DNA of 64,000 nucleotides, taken from assembly GCA_963662155.1 (NCBI GenBank), contig OY759264.1, positions 12,107,315 through 12,171,314 of the forward strand, given 5' to 3'. The stretch comes from Lamellibrachia columna. Taxonomy: Eukaryota > Annelida > Polychaeta > Sabellida > Siboglinidae. Below are positions 26,902 through 36,200 of the stretch, piece after piece; within the stretch, counting starts at the first letter, position 1; the number at the start of each line of letters is the position of its first letter. The position numbers and the translations under genes were made by a program. Under the pieces are notes generated by a model that did no database searches, was not told the DNA's origin, and saw only the letters and a program-made list of their open reading frames with translations.

Positions 26902-28218
26902 TCAGTAGTCGTAGATGACGTTGCGGTTCTTGTCGATTTCCAGCACGGACTCGAATTCGGCGTAGGCGACGACGTTCACGGTGGTCTGAAGCGCTGCACG
27001 GAAATGGAATTCTAAGCGCAGGTTGCCCTTTTGTACCAGATTAAAGCAGGGACCGTCGCACTGGTCGGGGGTCAGGTCGAAACAGAAGTAGGTGTAGCCG
27101 TCTCGGTACTCTTCGCGAGTCAGACAGTTCCCCTCGTCCTGCCATATCTTGCCGGTCGAGGTGAACATGCTCGCGTAGCTCCTGGCGAAGAGGTCGTCTG
27201 CGAAGTTGGGCTGGAAGGGTTTGGCGGGTATCTGACGACCGTCGACGTACACGGAGACGAAGCTGATGGCGTTGTTCTTGGCGTGAAACGGGTTTGTGGC
27301 GTACGTGCCGTTGTAGGCGTCGTTGTCGATGCAGCACAGTACGAGACGTTTCGGCAGGGCGCCGAGGAACAGGTTCTCGTGCGTGTGCGACAGAGCGCCC
27401 GTGGGAATGGAGTACACCTTGCATTCGACGGGTCGTAACGGATACTTGACCGTGGTCCGCTCGAGAGCCAAGATGTGAGCCTTCTGCACGGCCGGAGTGA
27501 TGGTGGCCTTCTTGACGAACAAGGACGCGTTGACGATGGTTATCGCGTACTCGTTCACTCCAGCAGCCATCAGCGCAAACGAGGGCTTGCTGCGCACCAG
27601 GCGTAACTTGACGTCGACACCGTTGATCAGGAATTTATCCTGCAGAAACATATCCACGTGGAGACGACCCATCATGTCGACCACGCGACTGCCGGCTATG
27701 TACTCTCGACGAGTCACGAACCCGGGGTTAGGATCGGGTCCGGCGGCTAGCTCGGTGGCGTGCATGCGACTGGCCTTGTCCTTGTACCACAGCTGATTCG
27801 TCATCTGCGTCGACTTGGCGTCGGATCCGTAACTCAGCAGCGTCTCTATGAAGGATCGATACGGGTACGAGTTGAAGGACGAAGAGGTCACGAGCGTGCC
27901 GTTCAGGGAGAGGTCGACATTGCTGAACAGCGAATGCAACCAGTTGTTCACCGGTCCCACGGGTTCGCCCGCGTCGATAGGGTTACCGTTGGCTCGCGTC
28001 ACCTTCACCTGCAAGTGTAGCATCGTGTTGGCGAGATCCATGTAATCGTCTCCCGATCCGGGGATGAAGAATTCTATCGGTCCTCCAGAGTCCAGAGAGG
28101 CCGTGGGTTGATGTTCCACCACGTGACTTTCGACGATGCAGTTCTGAGTGGGGGGTACAGTAAAGAGATCCAGCTCGGTCTTGACTCCCTCGCACGACTG
28201 TCTATGCACGAACGCCAT
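26902..28218 (-). CDS. MCP: Major capsid protein, double jelly roll
   Basis: 438 residues from an ATG. The N-terminus (HRQSCEGVKTELDLFTVPPT) and GPIEFFIPGSGDDYMDLANT are hallmarks of the Polinton major capsid family, often labelled F54H12.2-like in invertebrate annotations. These proteins fold as tandem jelly rolls and form the shell of a predicted icosahedral particle. The reading frame is intact, beta-rich throughout, and ends YAEFESVLEIDKNRNVIYDY. It overlaps the preceding gene by 17 nt and is followed directly by the protease, as expected for a morphogenesis cluster. Confidence 0.92.
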   Translation of the reverse strand: MAFVHRQSCEGVKTELDLFTVPPTQNCIVESHVVEHQPTASLDSGGPIEFFIPGSGDDYMDLANTMLHLQVKVTRANGNPIDAGEPVGPVNNWLHSLFSNVDLSLNGTLVTSSSFNSYPYRSFIETLLSYGSDAKSTQMTNQLWYKDKASRMHATELAAGPDPNPGFVTRREYIAGSRVVDMMGRLHVDMFLQDKFLINGVDVKLRLVRSKPSFALMAAGVNEYAITIVNASLFVKKATITPAVQKAHILALERTTVKYPLRPVECKVYSIPTGALSHTHENLFLGALPKRLVLCCIDNDAYNGTYATNPFHAKNNAISFVSVYVDGRQIPAKPFQPNFADDLFARSYASMFTSTGKIWQDEGNCLTREEYRDGYTYFCFDLTPDQCDGPCFNLVQKGNLRLEFHFRAALQTTVNVVAYAEFESVLEIDKNRNVIYDY

Positions 28219-28585
28219 CGTTGTCGTCGAATATGTCAGCAGTGCGTTTCGGGGACGTCCGTTTCTTGCGGCGGCGCTTTACTGTAGTGAATGTCGCCTT
28301 TGCGGCCGCTCGTTTTATACGTTTACCAGGAGGGGCTCGAATACTGCTAATCACGGCGTCGGTGACGCGTCTTTTGGCAGCCGTTTTTATGTTCTGGCCT
28401 GATAAGACGTCGCCGGCTATGCGAACGCCGGTCTTCAACGCTCCCCTGCCCAACGCCACGGCACCTCTCTTGATGAGCGGCATGGCGCTGCGCAACAGAC
28501 TGCCGAACAGACTGCCCAGTCCGTGACCTCGCTGGTATTGCGCACCGGCGAAGTAGGGCAGCGCGTAATAATCGTTGTAATTCAT
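28202..28585 (-). CDS. Basic Gly-rich virion protein
   Basis: 127 residues with an N-terminal QRGHGLGSLFGSLLRSAMP motif, an amphipathic helical middle, and a strongly basic tail with VKRRRKKRTSPKRT. Small proteins of this design sit between the two capsid genes in many Polintons; by position and chemistry it could be a membrane-active or DNA-condensing internal virion protein, like adenovirus pVI or pX, but homology is not demonstrable by eye. Its ATG overlaps the stop of the minor capsid gene (TGATGA) and its end overlaps the major capsid start by 17 nt. Confidence 0.75.
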   Translation of the reverse strand: MNYNDYYALPYFAGAQYQRGHGLGSLFGSLLRSAMPLIKRGAVALGRGALKTGVRIAGDVLSGQNIKTAAKRRVTDAVISSIRAPPGKRIKRAAAKATFTTVKRRRKKRTSPKRTADIFDDNDGVRA

Positions 28586-29415
28586 CAGAACAGTCCGGGC
28601 TTGCGTCGACGAAAATGAAGCGTCACCGTCACTCTGCCGTATTCGAATGGCACGCGTCGACCCATGTCGTTCCTTATATCCACCTCGATCGAGTCGAAGT
28701 TCGAGCGCAACAGGGGTACGTAGTGCACGTTAGTGAAACGAGTGGACACCCTGTCACCGTGACGTCCGCTAATCGGAAGGGCGCGCAACAGAGGCGCGAG
28801 AGTGTCACCCACTATACGAGACTCCACGATGTCCGTGTAGAGGTAGAGGGTGTCGAACCCCTGCGTCATGTTCACCACATCGTCGGCCTCGATGTGGAAG
28901 GGGTACGACGAGTCGGGATGGCGGGAGGCGACGGGGAGGACGGGAGATGACGTAACCCCCTCCGGCTCGCTGGCTACGGGTTCACGGAATCCTAACATGG
29001 TCGCCACCGCGCTGTGGTACGGTACGGTGAACAGGGTGTTCGCTGTCATGTGTAACGTCATTTTCTGAGTGACGGAACTATAGCTCAATTGAGCCTGTGT
29101 CTCATCCGTGCGCATACTGTACAGTCCCTTGTTGACGTGATACAGCAATGTTAACGGATCGTCGTAATACCCACACGACAACTTCGAACGTCGGGACGAG
29201 TCCGTAGCATCGATCGTGTTGAGGAAGAACCAGACATCGTTCTCTGCGACGTTGTACCAAGTGTGCGGATACTGGACCTCGGCCAACCCACACTCCCACT
29301 CGCCGGTAAGATCGATGCGTTGAGGCAAGGCCGTGACGTAATGGGTCAAGGTGTTGTCGGGGTGCATCTTCATGGAAGCGTTGCTAGGCAGCGTCATGTA
29401 GAAATCAGTCGCCAT
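28585..29415 (-). CDS. Minor capsid (penton-like) protein
   Basis: 276 residues. The start (YMTLPSNASMKMHPDNTLTH, then LPQRIDLTGEWECGLAEVQY) is the conserved N-terminus of the Polinton minor capsid protein, a single jelly roll thought to occupy the particle vertices. The C-terminus VTVTLHFRRRKPGLF is also typical. The frame is intact. It overlaps the upstream membrane-protein gene by 11 nt and the downstream basic protein by its stop codon, so co-expression with the major capsid is likely. Confidence 0.85.
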   Translation of the reverse strand: MATDFYMTLPSNASMKMHPDNTLTHYVTALPQRIDLTGEWECGLAEVQYPHTWYNVAENDVWFFLNTIDATDSSRRSKLSCGYYDDPLTLLYHVNKGLYSMRTDETQAQLSYSSVTQKMTLHMTANTLFTVPYHSAVATMLGFREPVASEPEGVTSSPVLPVASRHPDSSYPFHIEADDVVNMTQGFDTLYLYTDIVESRIVGDTLAPLLRALPISGRHGDRVSTRFTNVHYVPLLRSNFDSIEVDIRNDMGRRVPFEYGRVTVTLHFRRRKPGLF

Positions 29416-29737
29416 TGCGTCTCAACGTGGGATTGGGCAGTAGGTAACCCAAAGAACTACTCAACAGAGCCGTCCACAGATTGGAATCGCCGTGACCTGT
29501 CGTCAGGTTGTAAATGCTGATCAGAATGACCGTGTACAGGACGACGACCTGACACAGAAACACGATCTCCTCTTTGGGACACGCGGTACCGAAAATATGC
29601 CAGGGAGTGCTGTCTGGCTCGTTCGGTGCAGCGTCAGTACAATCCTCGTCCTGCTCCTTCTCCTCCGCCTCCTCCTCGTCTATGGTGGTGGTGCAAGTCG
29701 GTGGTGGTGGTGGTGATGGTGTCTCGTCGTGTGCCAT
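29405..29737 (-). CDS. Small acidic membrane protein
   Basis: 110 residues: a Pro run (PSPPPPPTC) and an acidic stretch (DEEEAEEKEQDEDC), then a hydrophobic segment EIVFLCQVVVLYTVILISIY and a second weaker one (LWTALLSSSLGYLLP). One or two membrane passes. Small hydrophobic proteins are common next to Polinton integrases but have no known role. Its ATG lies 37 nt after a TATAAA box placed in the end of the integrase gene, making it the head of the capsid gene chain. Confidence 0.75.
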   Translation of the reverse strand: MAHDETPSPPPPPTCTTTIDEEEAEEKEQDEDCTDAAPNEPDSTPWHIFGTACPKEEIVFLCQVVVLYTVILISIYNLTTGHGDSNLWTALLSSSLGYLLPNPTLRRNGD

Positions 29738-29767
29738 TTCCTGAATGCAGTGTCGTCATGTGAGCGG

Positions 29768-30835
29768 CTAGTCTTTATAGTTGACGAGTCCCTTGGCATC
29801 GATCCAGCTGTTGAAGTAGGAGGAATAGCCGAACCATTTCACCAAAGCTTCCTTTCGTCTACCAACTGTACGGCGTTTCAGTACCGCTTCAACACGGTAC
29901 ACTTTATCAAAGGGTACCGTCACCTTCTGCAGCTCCAGTTCGTAGAAGGTACCCTCCAGCACTTCGCCGAGATCGTCCCGCAAGCGATACACGGGTGGAT
30001 CGGAGGGGTAAACCTCGTGTATCGTGAACAACTCTTCGCTCCAGTTCGTCTCGTAGCCCTTTTCGAACGTGCGTTTGTACTTGCTGACACGCACGCGATC
30101 CGACACGTGCAACTTGGGCACACCCTTACCGTCGTGACCGTACAGACGTTGCCACACCTGTTCTTGGTTCTGTGCATTCACCTGTGACGGCGCCATACCG
30201 ATCATGCGGTGGCGGGCATTGTTATACGATCGCATCAAGTCCGGAAGGATGTCGATGTACCGCCACGTCTGGTGTTTCGTGAAGTAGCGCCACATGCGCG
30301 ACTTCAACGTTCGGTTGAACCGTTCCACGACGGCTGCCTTCGACTCCGCGTTGTGCGTGTAGAAGTAATGAATGTCGTAACACTGCAATAGCGACTGAAC
30401 GGATTTGTTCCGAAATTCTCTGCCTTGATCCGTCTGCAAGGTCTGGGGCCAAACGTTGACGAACGTGGATTGCAGCGCTGCCACCAACGACGCCGCGGAC
30501 TTGTTCTTCATGGGAACACACCAGGCCACTTTCGAGAAGACGTCGATCACCGTGAGGAAAAAGGTCATACCGTCGTTGACGCCTTTGACCTTCGACATGT
30601 CTACGAGATCGGCCTGCCACTGCTGATGCATACCACCCACGATGACGCGTCGTCTCTTGAAATGACGTCTCGCTGGTTTGTGTAAGGTGTAGGCGTCCTG
30701 TGCCGACAACCATGCTGTGACGGCCTTCTGTGGCAGGCGCGTGACGCGTCGCAAGCCAGCGACGCCGCCATAACTGCCTACCTTCTTGGGATCGAAGTAG
30801 ACCTCGCTCATGGAGCGTTCTCCCCTCTGAGCCAT
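29768..30835 (-). CDS. INT: Polinton integrase with chromodomain
   Basis: 355 residues from the ATG at 30835; the frame is open further upstream but lacks an ATG there. Retrovirus-type core with Asp76 (WQADLVDM), Asp136 (LQTDQGREF) and Glu171 (AVVERFNR), a D,D-35-E arrangement. The N-terminal GGVAGLRRV and WLSAQDAYTLHKPARR are typical of Polintons. The C-terminal 45 residues (VYRVEAVLKRR, VKWFGYSSYFNSW) form a chromodomain, which may steer insertion to marked chromatin. The enzyme inserts the element and makes 6-bp duplications, as seen here. Its ATG overlaps the stop of the 53-residue gene (TGATG). The frame is intact. Confidence 0.95.
   Translation of the reverse strand: MAQRGERSMSEVYFDPKKVGSYGGVAGLRRVTRLPQKAVTAWLSAQDAYTLHKPARRHFKRRRVIVGGMHQQWQADLVDMSKVKGVNDGMTFFLTVIDVFSKVAWCVPMKNKSAASLVAALQSTFVNVWPQTLQTDQGREFRNKSVQSLLQCYDIHYFYTHNAESKAAVVERFNRTLKSRMWRYFTKHQTWRYIDILPDLMRSYNNARHRMIGMAPSQVNAQNQEQVWQRLYGHDGKGVPKLHVSDRVRVSKYKRTFEKGYETNWSEELFTIHEVYPSDPPVYRLRDDLGEVLEGTFYELELQKVTVPFDKVYRVEAVLKRRTVGRRKEALVKWFGYSSYFNSWIDAKGLVNYKD
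29774..29779 (-). promoter_or_regulatory. TATA box for capsid gene chain
   Basis: TATAAA on the minus strand, inside the last codons of the integrase gene and 3 bases before its TAG. The next ATG (29737) is 37 nt downstream. Confidence 0.6.
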
Positions 30836-30996
30836 CAAAAGAGGTGGAGGATCGATGTGTTGACGGGGGCGGTGCCGTTGACTCCGGAGTCCCACTGCTG
30901 ACGAATGACGAGGAGCACGCCGACGTGTAATAGGACACACACTATGGCACCCACAATGACAGCGGTGGGACAACAACGGTCTAGCGGAGTAACCAT
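30835..30996 (-). CDS. 53-residue membrane protein
   Basis: Short ORF with one clear transmembrane helix (TAVIVGAIVCVLLHVGVLLV) between a short N-terminus and a polar tail with NGT and NTS sequons. ATG start; stop TGA shares bases with the integrase ATG. It overlaps the preceding 44-residue gene by 16 nt. Likely real from its topology and the tight packing, although no homologue is recognised. Confidence 0.6.
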   Translation of the reverse strand: MVTPLDRCCPTAVIVGAIVCVLLHVGVLLVIRQQWDSGVNGTAPVNTSILHLF

Positions 30997-31115
30997 AGTC
31001 GGAATAACACCTGTTGTATAAGAATGCCGGCTGCAACGTCTCCCAGCAAGGTAAGTCCTTCGAACAATAGCGCAGCGACGACGGAACGGTATGCGTCCTG
31101 TGGATCGATGAGCAT
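30981..31115 (-). CDS. 44-residue hydrophobic protein A
   Basis: Begins MLIDPQDAYRSVVAALLFEG and continues hydrophobic. It is a tandem duplicate of the start of the neighbouring protein B (DPQD, YRSVV, GL). ATG lies 37 nt past the TATAAGG box. Predicted membrane peptide of unknown role; the first cistron of a chain leading to the integrase. Confidence 0.55.
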   Translation of the reverse strand: MLIDPQDAYRSVVAALLFEGLTLLGDVAAGILIQQVLFRLWLLR

Positions 31116-31149
31116 GACGAACACTGTGCTACGGAGACGCGTCGTACCA

Positions 31150-31156
31150 CCTTATA
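31150..31156 (-). promoter_or_regulatory. TATA box TATAAGG
   Basis: Contains the TAA stop of protein B (31152-31154); 37 nt before the ATG of protein A. Confidence 0.5.
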
Positions 31157-31373
31157 CGTTGTTCCATCCAGCCAATGACGACGAAGCCTTGTGCGATGCG
31201 GGGGGAGGGTGGGTGGGTGGACAAGGAATGTTCCATTCGACGAGCATGGGGGGTTCGAATAACGTCTGTGGCATAAAACTTAGGACTAAACCGTGAGCAA
31301 TCATGTAAAGTCCACTGATAAATATCGCACCGACGACGGAACGGTACACGAGGTCCTGTGGATCGGGCGACAT
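31152..31373 (-). CDS. 73-residue membrane protein B
   Basis: ATG at 31373 (the frame's first in-frame GTG at 31382 was not used). A hydrophobic segment (SVVGAIFISGLYMIAHGLVL) follows DPQD. The last residues, PPPASHKASSSLAGWNNV, repeat the C-terminus of the upstream 268-residue protein (PPPESRKALSSLAGWDNL), so protein B is a fusion made by tandem duplication of about 250 bp (31040-31290 against 31295-31540). Confidence 0.65.
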   Translation of the reverse strand: MSPDPQDLVYRSVVGAIFISGLYMIAHGLVLSFMPQTLFEPPMLVEWNIPCPPTHPPPASHKASSSLAGWNNV

Positions 31374-31408
31374 GACGAACACTATGCTACGGACACGCAG
31401 CGTACCAT

Positions 31409-31414
31409 CCTATA
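31409..31414 (-). promoter_or_regulatory. TATA-like box TATAGG
   Basis: Overlaps the TAG stop of the 268-residue gene; 37 nt before the ATG of protein B. Weaker match than the other boxes. Confidence 0.4.
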
Positions 31415-31542
31415 GGTTGTCCCAACCAGCCAATGACGACAAAGCCTTGCGTGATTCGGGGGGTGGGGTGGGCATGGTATGTTCCATTCGACGGCTCTGA
31501 CGGGTGAGGGGTGTCCAACTTAGCGATCGTCGTGCACTACCT

Positions 31543-31593
<51 letters not shown>

Positions 31594-32216
31594 CGCGGAG
31601 GAGTAATTGACCGACGAGAGGGAGTGATCGACGACGACTCCGGACGTATGTAGGCTCTCCTGGAGACGTTACCGACCAACGTCATGGGTAGGTTGATGGC
31701 ACGGAGTTGTCGTGCGAATGGCTGCCAACCCGTCGGAGCGGTCTTTCTCTTACGCAACAGATCGTTAACGAGATCCACCACGTTACTTCCGACAATCGGC
31801 ACGCCCTCGTGTATCAGTTCGCCGCGAGCGGTCCACTCGACATCTCTCTTGAGATGCTCCATCAAACGGCTGGCTTTGGCCTTCATGGTCTTGGGAACGG
31901 TGGCCAAGACGGTGGCCTCCACTCCGCTAATAGGAGCGCGGACTGCACCCTCCGACGCCACCTCCGACTCGTTCACCGTGACCACGCGTAGCGGTTCCTT
32001 GATGCGTTTATCGGCCAAGACGTTGTACCGCTGCAACACCTGATTATACAGGGTCACCTTGGTCCCGTCGTCTAGGTCCGTTCTATCTAGGATGGTCTTC
32101 ATCTCGTCATCGAGGGCTTGCACCTTCCTGCCTAAGGTGTCGGTCGCGGGTGGGGGTGACCGAAGCGTGTCCAACAGTCGCGGGTCCACCAAGGCCATCT
32201 TGCGTGCGTGCTCCAT
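31410..32216 (-). CDS. Conserved Polinton protein, poly-Ala insert
   Basis: 268 residues. The segment DEMKTILDRTDLDDGTKVTL with YNQVLQRYNVL is a signature I recognise from a conserved protein next to the packaging ATPase in many animal Polintons; no biochemical role is known, but helical content and the virion-gene neighbourhood suggest a structural or scaffolding part. A (GCT)n tract (plus-strand CAG repeat, 31540-31592) adds 17 alanines near the C-terminus, which may be length-variable. Translation may begin at the ATG at 32216 or at 32198, which has better context. It follows the core protein stop by 4 nt. Confidence 0.75.
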
Positions 32217-32220
32217 GTAT

Positions 32221-32589
32221 CTACCTTTTGGTCAGCACCTGTTGGAGCAAGGGTAGCAAGACCGAACTTGCCAACGGTGCTAGGAAGGCCGATAGGAAAC
32301 CGCCGCTCTGTCCCTCACCAATCTGCGGTTGCAGCAAGAGGCGTCTTCTCCTGGCAGCGGGCGTTCGTCTATTAGCCAACTCGCGTAACTTCGTCCTGTA
32401 TTTATTCAATCGTTGCCTCTGTAAAGCGGTCAATGGAATGTTCTTTGTTAGTATGTTGTATGCACACTCGGCTAGTGCACACAGCAGATCGGCGTCGGCG
32501 TTGGCGATGATAGCCTTTTTAATTTTGTTGTTCTTGACTCTGGCCGGAGCCTGTATGCACACGATGTGTCTCTTCACCAGGGTAGACAT
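32221..32589 (-). CDS. Basic core-like Polinton protein
   Basis: 122 residues from the ATG at 32589; the open frame upstream is antisense noise. The pattern AECAYNILTKNIPLT, then RLNKYRTKLRELANRRTP, a basic stretch and a Gly-rich hydrophobic end (GGFLSAFLAPLASSVLLPLL) is one of the commonest small Polinton products. Strong positive charge suggests packaging of DNA in the particle; this is inference. It has its own TATAAAA box 36 nt upstream, in the end of the ATPase gene. Confidence 0.8.
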   Translation of the reverse strand: MSTLVKRHIVCIQAPARVKNNKIKKAIIANADADLLCALAECAYNILTKNIPLTALQRQRLNKYRTKLRELANRRTPAARRRRLLLQPQIGEGQSGGFLSAFLAPLASSVLLPLLQQVLTKR

Positions 32590-32624
32590 GATGCGAATGA
32601 AGAGACTATCCACACGCTCGATCG

Positions 32625-32631
32625 TTTTATA
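32625..32631 (-). promoter_or_regulatory. TATA box TATAAAA
   Basis: GGTATAAAACG on the minus strand; the TAA stop of the ATPase (32627-32629) is part of it. ATG of the core protein is 36 nt downstream. Confidence 0.65.
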
Positions 32632-33253
32632 CCTTCGGCAGGTACACGTACTGAACACCGTCGTCTGGAAAGATGGCCGTGCGCAGACGCATGTCCTCGG
32701 GCGTGTCCTGTTTGAGATCGACCAATAGATAACCGTACGGTACCGCCGTGGCGTCTTTAAACGCCTCTTGCACGAACCTGCCGCGTCCCGGATACATCTG
32801 CCGAGCCAAGGTCGCCATATGCGATGCGTCACGTGGATTCTTGAACACCACCATGTACTGCGAATTCAGACTGATGGTGCGACTCTCTTTGTTTTTAGGG
32901 AACAGGTTCTGTACGAGATACAGCACGGACGTGTTCCTGTGGTGACTTTTTTTAGTGAACAAGGTCGTGACCCGTTCGTCCGTTTCTGCCATGAGATCGT
33001 CTATGACGATGAGGTTCCTCGTTGTCGGATCGCACATGGCCGCAGTCGGTAACCCTTCCTCGAATCGCACGTGACCCAACTCCGTCGTTGCGTAAGCCTC
33101 TTGCCATTCTCCGTAACACCACGTTATTTGTTGGGGCGGTGGATCGATCATCGCAGCGGCGTGACGCAACATACGCGTCACGAAAGTACTCTTGCCGCAC
33201 CCCGTCGGTCCGGCGACGATGCACGTGAAGGGGTGTTTCCATCGTGCATCCAT
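32627..33253 (-). CDS. ATP: FtsK/HerA-type genome packaging ATPase
   Basis: 208 residues if started at 33253, whose context AAACATGG is optimal and which suits a TATA-like box at 33287-33296; an ATG 30 nt further upstream (33283) is too close to that box. Walker A GPTGCGKST follows HPFTCIVA directly and Walker B is NLIVIDDLM. Polinton ATPases of this FtsK/HerA group pump DNA into capsids in related viruses. The frame is intact. It lies between the polymerase and the core protein, as in other Polintons. Confidence 0.92.
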   Translation of the reverse strand: MDARWKHPFTCIVAGPTGCGKSTFVTRMLRHAAAMIDPPPQQITWCYGEWQEAYATTELGHVRFEEGLPTAAMCDPTTRNLIVIDDLMAETDERVTTLFTKKSHHRNTSVLYLVQNLFPKNKESRTISLNSQYMVVFKNPRDASHMATLARQMYPGRGRFVQEAFKDATAVPYGYLLVDLKQDTPEDMRLRTAIFPDDGVQYVYLPKV

Positions 33254-33286
33254 GTTTGCGTGTGAAACGAGTGCAGCGTGCATCGC

Positions 33287-33296
33287 CTTTTCTATA
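33287..33296 (-). promoter_or_regulatory. TATA-like box TATAGAAAAG
   Basis: Overlaps the TAG stop of the polymerase (33292-33294) and lies 34-43 nt before the preferred ATPase ATG. Confidence 0.5.
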
Positions 33297-36200
33297 CGTC
33301 CACCGGACCCGTGGTCACCCCGTCCTCGTGCACCACGCGTTTGGCGTAAAAGTAGGTGAGTGCATCCCGTGTCTGCACGTACGTCATGACGATAGATTTA
33401 TGCACCCGGAAACCACGGTTCGAACCACCTCCGCTCCGACGGTTGGTGAGCACCGCCAGGAACGCGTCCTTGTCGATGGTGTTGTGCCGTTTGCTCAGTC
33501 CTTTGGTGCTGTACTTGTCGGTGGCTCCGAAACAATAGTACGTCTTGCTACACAACCCCACGAACCCGGCACCGGACCACTCGACCTTGAACAGACCCGG
33601 TGTCCTCTTGTCGAACGCTCTTCGCGCCTTACAGCACGCCTCGTCTCCGACCCACGGTCGATTGGCGAGACGACAGCGCACGTAGTCGTTCCGATGGTCG
33701 TCGCAACATTCGGACGGGAGCCATTCGGAACGATGTCGGAAATAATGTTCTCGTAGTGCTGGGGTCACGAGGTCATCGACGGACTCACCGGCCAAGGCTA
33801 AATAGGCACTATCCGTATCCATCTCGCAGTACTCGAACAGAGGGCGCTCCACGTATCTGATGATGAAGTCGTAATAGAACTGCAACATGCGCATCTTGGC
33901 GTACTGCAGAACGAAGAATCCCACGTGTACGGGTAGGGTGTACTTGACGGTTTTCTTGTTCAACTCTATCTCGTACGCATCGTCGACGACGATCTCGAGT
34001 TGTCGGAATCGTTTATCGTTGACCAGGAGCGATGCCGCCTTCTCCGTGCAGTAGCTGACGTCACGATGTCGGTCGACGTTGGTGATGGTCTTTCCGTAGC
34101 CCGAGTTCCCCAGCAACTTCATGGTGTCCGCGATGATGGTCTTGTCTTGGTGAACGTCGCCCTCGCGTCAGGCCTTGGACACTGCATCGCCGAACCGCCG
34201 GAAACACGGAATAGGATCGTATTCGACGACCTGGTACACGTGCAGTACCTCGAGACCGTGGTCCAGATACCATCGCAGCAGTGGCGTTGCGAGCAGTATC
34301 TTATCGCCGCAATAACTACCCACGAGCATGCATCGCGGAGTCTTCATGATGTCGTGTTCTTCGGCGTATCGGCGCATGAACGGACCGAGATCCTCGCGTA
34401 TCAGACTGATGTTCTTGAACACGGGCTGCATCTCGGCAAAGTGCGCGCGCAATTCTTCCGGTACGCGTATGTCGCACTCGATCATGCCGAACACGGTTCC
34501 TGCACGCACTCCGTTCAGGATCTGTTGTGACGTCATCGTCCATCGCACGTGTCGACGTCGGGGAAATGCTGCATCCACACACTTGCGTACGACTGGGGTT
34601 CGTCTCATCTCTTTCCACTCGCATTCCCACAACTCGACGACTGTGACAAAGTGACGTAGATAGGCGGTGGTCTTTCGGGTCTCGGCGAGCAGTTCCGCCA
34701 TTGGTCTCCCGTTGACGGCGTTCACCTCGTCACGGTTGCACGAGCAACCGTGGAAATAGCACCCTTGGAACTGATAAGCCGTCTTCGTCTCGCTACACCA
34801 TCCGTCCACCCGATGTTTGCCTATTCTCTTCTCTCTTCCGTTGATCTGATGCCGTATGGGACGTCCCGTGCGTTCGGATTCCCACGTCAACCATTCTCCA
34901 GCCATCTGTCCGTACAGCTGCGCCGATTCGGGGCGGAAGTCCTTCTCTGCTCGTCGACGCGTGTACCATCCCATGGGCATGTCTTGCATGAGCGACCACA
35001 GGTACAGTGCGTTCGCATCGTATCCGACGATCGCTCGACAAGGACGAGCCGTCTCGCCGTACTCGTTCTGACGTAGCGTGGTGACCCCTTTCTCGTGATA
35101 GCGATGAAAAATGATCGAAGGCCCGCCTACAATGTTCTCTTTGACGAGGTCGTGCAGGTCTTTATTCTTCTGGTTGAAGATGGTAAAGTAGGTCTTCTCT
35201 GGAAGGTCGTTGAACAGGTACAGCAGGGTCAGACCAGGTACGCTGATACCTTGCTTGAACATGTCTATTCCCCGTTGTCGATAGAACGCGAACTGTCTGT
35301 CGATGGCCTGTAGAAAGGGAACCACGTCCCTGTTGTTGTACCAGACGAGAAAGTCGCGCAACGTCGTCATGCCATTGACGCGCCAGGCCTCCTGACAACT
35401 GGCGTAATCCTCGTCTGAAATACCTTCGTTCTTCAGTCGACTGAAGAAGGCCTCTTTCGGTGGAAGTGCCGTGTCGTCGAGTCTCTCCAGACGGTCCATG
35501 TACTCGTACGGGAAATGACCTTTCGTCACCTCGCATCCGTACGCTTTCAGATACTTGTCGTAGCTGAACCCGGGGGCTATGTAGTTGATCATGTCTAGGA
35601 ATTTCAGCTGATCCGTCGAAAGACACATGAAAGTGTTGTTGCGTTTGATGACGAACATTGACCCGACGCCGTCGTTCTCGTCTTTCTTGTTGCCCTCTTG
35701 CTCCCTCTCGTCCTCGTCCTCGGCCTCGTCTTGTTCCACGGTCTTTGAAGTCGTCAGGAAGTACGGTATGAGGAACTGTTTGATGGCATTGAGATCATAC
35801 TTCCCCGAATTGAACCCGATGACAGGTAACTGACGCATCCATCCATACAGTTGTCCCATCAGCGTTTTGTACGGATTGGTTGCCGGTCGAGCTTTCTTCT
35901 CGGTGGCCTCCCGTGCAGCTGCCTCCCGTGCAGCCTCCTCCCGTGCGTCCCATTTCGTCAGCTCTTCTGCGAGTTGTTCCAACACATGATCGTATGAGTC
36001 TTTGATCTTGTCGTACGCGGCCTCACTCATCGATTGCAGGATAGTCATCATGGTGCTCACCAACTTGTTGGTGTCTCCGTCCGTGACGATGCATGTCACC
36101 TGTTCGTGTCCGGGTACGTTGGATGCCACGCTGACGCTCAGCGGGACGTGACGCGCAACCCAATGAACCTGGGCACTGTCAGACGGAAGGTGTTCGGTGT

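Noticed and set aside
30836..31150. N-terminal extension of integrase to 460 residues
   Set aside because: Its first codon is GTG and the stretch overlaps two small membrane ORFs with ATG starts; the conserved protein starts at 30835.
32590..32832. 81-residue extension of the basic core protein
   Set aside because: Antisense-frame noise across the ATPase gene; the TATA box and ATG at 32589 define the gene.
34168..34170. TGA in the polymerase as programmed readthrough or selenocysteine
   Set aside because: No supporting context, and the same gene also has a frameshift, so decay is simpler.
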